Shown here: piece by piece, positions 12,607 to 15,328 of the stretch
Numbering within the stretch: position 1 is the stretch's first letter
How the letters are laid out: every line of letters starts with the position of its first letter
Assembly: GCA_946535435.1 (NCBI GenBank)
Contig: CAMNDM010000066.1
Location: 1 to 15,328 of the forward strand
Reading direction: 5' to 3'
Source: Physcocola sp002396385
GTDB taxonomy: Bacteria > Bacteroidota > Bacteroidia > Bacteroidales > Paludibacteraceae
DNA length: 15,328 nt
Translations under genes and position numbers: made by a program
Notes under the pieces: model-generated
Seen by the model: only the letters and a program-made list of their open reading frames with translations
Told to the model about the DNA's origin: nothing
Databases searched by the model: none

Positions 12607-14007
12607 TTATAAATCTATCGGTTTGCCTCCGTTCTTCCAGTGGGCTTCTATATCTTCCAACTTCTTGCCTCGGGTTTCTGGCAGGAAGAAGTAGCCCCAA
12701 ACAATGCCCACCATGGCTACAATGGCGAATACGCAGAAAACGCCTGCGGTTCCAAGCGCGTCGTTGTCGTTGAAGAATTTGGTGAAGCCTTTTATCATCT
12801 TGAAGAAGGTCCATACAATCAGGCTGTTGAAGGTCCAGTTGGCTACGGAACCTATCGAACTTCCCACGCCGCGTACTTTTACAGGGAACACTTCGGTGAT
12901 GATGAGCCAGCCCAATGGACCCATGCTGACTGCGAAGAAGGCGATGTAGCCCAACATGCTGCCTACTATGCCGTAACGCCCAGCGTCGCCCATCGTGTCG
13001 AGGTTGGCGAAACAGAGGGCTATCAGAAGCAGCGTGGTCACCATGCCGGTCATTCCCAGGAAGAACAGTTTGCGGCGACCTAATTTGTCGATGAGGAAGA
13101 GGCTGACAATGGTGAAGAGCACGTTGACCACGCCTACACTCACTTGCGCCATTACTGCGGCCTCACTGTCGGCGAATCCGGCTTTCTGGAAGATGCTCGG
13201 TCCATAGTAGATGACGGTGTTGATGCCGACTGCCTGTTGGAAGAACATGATGAGCGCTGCCAGCATTAGCGGATAGAACATCCACTTCTGTTGGAAGGTC
13301 TCTACCAGACCCATCTGGTTGCTTTCCTGTTGAAGGTCGTTCTTCATGTTCGACACTTCTGTCTCTATCACCGCTGGGTCTTCATATTTACGCATAATTT
13401 TGCGGGCTTCGTCTTCACGCTGTTTGCTCAGCAGCCAGCGTGGACTCTCGGGCAGAATCAACATTCCAACCAGCAATATGATGGCTGGCACTACGCCCAC
13501 ATAGAACATGGTGCGCCAACAGCTGTTGTCGGTGTTGTCGGCTATGGCGCTGTCGCTTAAGAAGGCTCCCAACAGTCCTACGGTGATGAGCAACTGGAAC
13601 ATCGACACTAACGTGCCACGGATGCGGGCCGGTGATATCTCGGCTATGTAGAGTGGCGTTGAGAACGACGCGATGCCTATGCCGACGCCTAGGAATATGC
13701 GCGCTAGCATCAGGTTGGTTACGTCTGGGGCCATGCCACACCATAGGGCGCCTAGCAGAAAAATGACGGCGGCTACCAGTATCACCGTACGGCGGCCGAA
13801 ACGGTCGCTAAGCGCTCCGCTTACCAGGGCGCCTATCATTGCCCCGATGAGGGCGAATGTGGTGATGTCTTCTATCTGGCTGTCGGTTATGTTTAAATCG
13901 GCCTGCATAAACGGTATGGCTCCGCTAATGACTCCGGTATCGAAGCCGAACAACAGTCCGCCTGTGGCGGCTATCGCTGCCATAAACCACACAAAGTTCT
14001 TGTTCAT
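12607..14007 (-). CDS. Sugar-porter MFS transporter (XylE/GalP-like), 466 aa
   Basis: A 12-helix inner-membrane sugar/proton symporter of the MFS sugar-porter family. Family signatures are all present: GGLLFGFDTGVISGA (16-30), SDRFGRR (67-73) after helix 2, PLYIAEISPARIRG (118-131), PESPRWL (186-192) before the central loop, QQAVGINTVIYYGP (257-270) in helix 7, DKLGRR (307-312), TEVFPVKVRG (371-380) and PETRGK (443-448). The QQ-GIN-YY motif is the sugar-binding segment in XylE and GalP. The substrate (xylose, arabinose, galactose or glucose) cannot be decided here and no sugar-catabolic gene is adjacent. The next gene downstream is the nitroreductase lipoprotein. Length is normal. Confidence 0.93.
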   Translation of the reverse strand: MNKNFVWFMAAIAATGGLLFGFDTGVISGAIPFMQADLNITDSQIEDITTFALIGAMIGALVSGALSDRFGRRTVILVAAVIFLLGALWCGMAPDVTNLMLARIFLGVGIGIASFSTPLYIAEISPARIRGTLVSMFQLLITVGLLGAFLSDSAIADNTDNSCWRTMFYVGVVPAIILLVGMLILPESPRWLLSKQREDEARKIMRKYEDPAVIETEVSNMKNDLQQESNQMGLVETFQQKWMFYPLMLAALIMFFQQAVGINTVIYYGPSIFQKAGFADSEAAVMAQVSVGVVNVLFTIVSLFLIDKLGRRKLFFLGMTGMVTTLLLIALCFANLDTMGDAGRYGIVGSMLGYIAFFAVSMGPLGWLIITEVFPVKVRGVGSSIGSVANWTFNSLIVWTFFKMIKGFTKFFNDNDALGTAGVFCVFAIVAMVGIVWGYFFLPETRGKKLEDIEAHWKNGGKPIDL

Positions 14008-14064
14008 GTCTTTTTTCGTTTTAGTGTTTTGTCGTTTGGTATTATTCTATATTGCTAATTATAG

Positions 14065-14124
14065 GTGACCTCTATAAATTCACTTTATCGAATTGTCTAG
14101 GCTGTAGAGGTCACGTTTTACAGC
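14065..14124. repeat. Nested inverted repeats in the sugar-transporter leader
   Basis: GTGACCTCTA (14065-14074) and TAGAGGTCAC (14105-14114) are a perfect 10-bp inverted repeat enclosing 30 bases that contain a short AATTC/GAATT pair. GCTGTA (14101-14106) and TACAGC (14119-14124) overlap it and offer a competing stem. They lie between the candidate promoter and the transporter ATG, so they would be in the mRNA leader, or could be a repressor or activator site. Confidence 0.7.
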
Positions 14125-14143
14125 CCAAACAATTACTATGATG

Positions 14144-14151
14144 CAAAAGTA
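14144..14151 (-). promoter_or_regulatory. Candidate promoter (-7 box) for the sugar transporter
   Basis: The minus strand reads TACTTTTG, an exact TAnnTTTG match. The region 19-23 bases upstream is a G-run rather than TTTG. The transcript would have a leader of about 130 bases. Confidence 0.5.
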
Positions 14152-14215
14152 AAGTAATTAGTCCAAATTACCCCCCCATTTTTTATATTGTACAACATAA
14201 ACCACGAGGGTACAT

Positions 14216-14380
14216 TTACGCAGTTATCCATTCTGAGTTGTATCTCAGAATCTGCGAGTATCTGCATATGTTATAAACCATGTTTGTAAAGGCGATGTTT
14301 GCCTTTGCCCTGACGATGCCAATACACCTAAAGATCAAGCCACGCACAGGCCTGTTCACAAAACAGTAATACACATTTAC
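14216..14380 (-). pseudogene. IS transposase C-terminal remnant
   Basis: A 54-codon open stretch without a start codon, ending in TAA (14216-14218). It reads NRPVRGLIFRCIGIVRAKAN then IAFTNMVYNICRYSQILRY. The R.KAN..FT.MVYN.CR pattern resembles the C-terminal end of DDE transposases of the IS5/IS1182/IS4 type, which finish with a VYNLKR-like helix. An in-frame stop lies just upstream (14381-14383), and no further transposase sequence is found, so the rest has been lost. The assignment is from pattern only and the IS family is not certain. It lies 22 bp from the end of the secreted-protein gene. Confidence 0.55.
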
Positions 14381-14402
14381 TTAGCTAATGTAAGCATGGG
14401 CC

Positions 14403-15227
14403 TTATTTGGACTGCTGGCTGGTAGTACCGAAAGGCCACGATTTTTTCATCTTGAAATGTTTCACTTTGTCCTCTGTCCCTATCCTAAAATAGACACTGA
14501 TGTAAACACGATCATTAAGCCAAGGCTGTCCCGAAGCCCCAAGGGATCTGCCACGAGCAAGAAATTCCCTCAGATTCGCACTAAGAACACTTCCTCCTTC
14601 TTCGGGTAGAGAACAATCCATACAGTCAAATTTTGAAAATCTGACTTTCGAAATAGGAGGTAAAATTTTACCGTCTCTTGTTTTCAAAAAAAGTCGTATG
14701 TCCTTCTTGTAGTCAATGTCATGTTCAAACCATCCGTTACTCAAATTGGCAGTATATTTCTTTTGGTCTGTCCCCACGTATTCAACGTATAAATCAATAG
14801 GCGTTAACAAGCTGTATACCTTATCAAAAATCGGCGTTTGGGAGGCATCTTCAACTTTCACCCTAATCGTCATGCCAGCGCTGTAGTTAGGGGCACAGAC
14901 ATACAGGCCACGCAACTCGAAGCCATGGAAAAATTCATTGTTGACTTTTCCCCATTCCAGTTTAAAGGGCAGGTCTGCTGTTAGACGATAATCTTGTTTA
15001 GAGCCAACCAACAACATTTCGTTTTCGCTAATGCGTTTGAATTTCACAATGTTGCACAGCGGGTTGTCGCTGTCTACCGCATAGTTGTACTTATTTTTTA
15101 TCTTCAAGTGGAAAGTGTCACCATCAAGGGGTTCTGCGTAGGACCTATCAGAACCTTGAGAGGTTAAATTCTGGGCAGAGCATATACTGCTTATACAGAG
15201 GAATATAGCAAATACTATCTGTTTCAT
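14403..15227 (-). CDS. Unrecognised secreted protein, 274 aa
   Basis: I do not recognise the family. A clear signal peptide (MKQIVFAIFLCISSICSA, 1-18) is followed by a beta-rich sequence of about 250 residues with DGDTFHLKIKNKYNYAV, LTADLPFKLEWGKVNNEFF, AGMTIRVKVEDAS and TPIDLYVEYVGTD; the strands suggest an immunoglobulin-like or sandwich fold. A CxxC pair (DCMDCS) lies in the second half. There is no lipobox and no T9SS sorting domain. Its DNA is more AT-rich than the genes to its left and it abuts a transposase remnant, so it may be acquired. Complete at both ends. Confidence 0.75.
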   Translation of the reverse strand: MKQIVFAIFLCISSICSAQNLTSQGSDRSYAEPLDGDTFHLKIKNKYNYAVDSDNPLCNIVKFKRISENEMLLVGSKQDYRLTADLPFKLEWGKVNNEFFHGFELRGLYVCAPNYSAGMTIRVKVEDASQTPIFDKVYSLLTPIDLYVEYVGTDQKKYTANLSNGWFEHDIDYKKDIRLFLKTRDGKILPPISKVRFSKFDCMDCSLPEEGGSVLSANLREFLARGRSLGASGQPWLNDRVYISVYFRIGTEDKVKHFKMKKSWPFGTTSQQSK

Positions 15228-15275
15228 ATTCTTAAGGCACTTAATTTGACGGCTATTTCTCTAACTATTTATGTA

Positions 15276-15283
15276 CAAATATA
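15276..15283 (-). promoter_or_regulatory. Candidate promoter (-7 box) for the 274-aa secreted protein
   Basis: The minus strand reads TATATTTG, an exact TAnnTTTG match 48 bases before the ATG. The -33 position (TTAC) is poor. Confidence 0.45.
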
Positions 15284-15328
15284 GCTCATTCTTAGAGTTC
15301 AGAGTAACTGAATCCCATTTTATCGTAT

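Overview
The window looks like a chromosomal segment from a Bacteroidales bacterium (Bacteroides/Prevotella-like). Several genes are preceded by the Bacteroidetes-type promoter box TAnnTTTG, Shine-Dalgarno sites are mostly absent, one secreted protein has a C-terminal type IX secretion (T9SS) sorting domain, and many products carry lipoprotein or Sec signals. The genus cannot be fixed from the sequence.

Left end (1-1815): an AT-rich accessory island. A three-gene minus-strand cassette (DUF3791-like protein, DUF3990 ADP-ribosyltransferase-fold protein, 74-aa partner) lies between copies of a structured intergenic repeat of about 175 bp. The left copy sits inside an array of 12-bp motifs spaced exactly 32 bp apart. 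The DUF3990 gene, which I re-translated by hand, is complete except for a one-base frameshift in an A6 tract. The cassette looks like a decayed or switchable toxin-antitoxin-like locus.

Core metabolism (1816-9502): proC-proB (proline synthesis, minus strand); a divergent DUF2059 secreted protein; menB-menC (menaquinone synthesis, plus strand); a small Asp-rich lipoprotein; an unrecognised 112-aa Gly/Ser-rich protein with a structured leader; and phoH-purC (minus strand). Clear hairpin terminators separate most of these units.

Cell envelope and transport (9589-14007, minus strand): a translationally coupled pair made of a beta-helix secreted protein and a three-repeat protein with a T9SS sorting domain; then a sugar-porter MFS transporter followed 21 bp later by a nitroreductase lipoprotein with a Cys-Glu-Gln repeat. 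The transporter has a long leader with nested inverted repeats.

Right end (14008-15328): AT-rich, with the C-terminal remnant of an IS transposase and an unrecognised secreted protein. The most interesting material is the repeat-bracketed DUF3791/DUF3990 cassette and the structured repeats around it.
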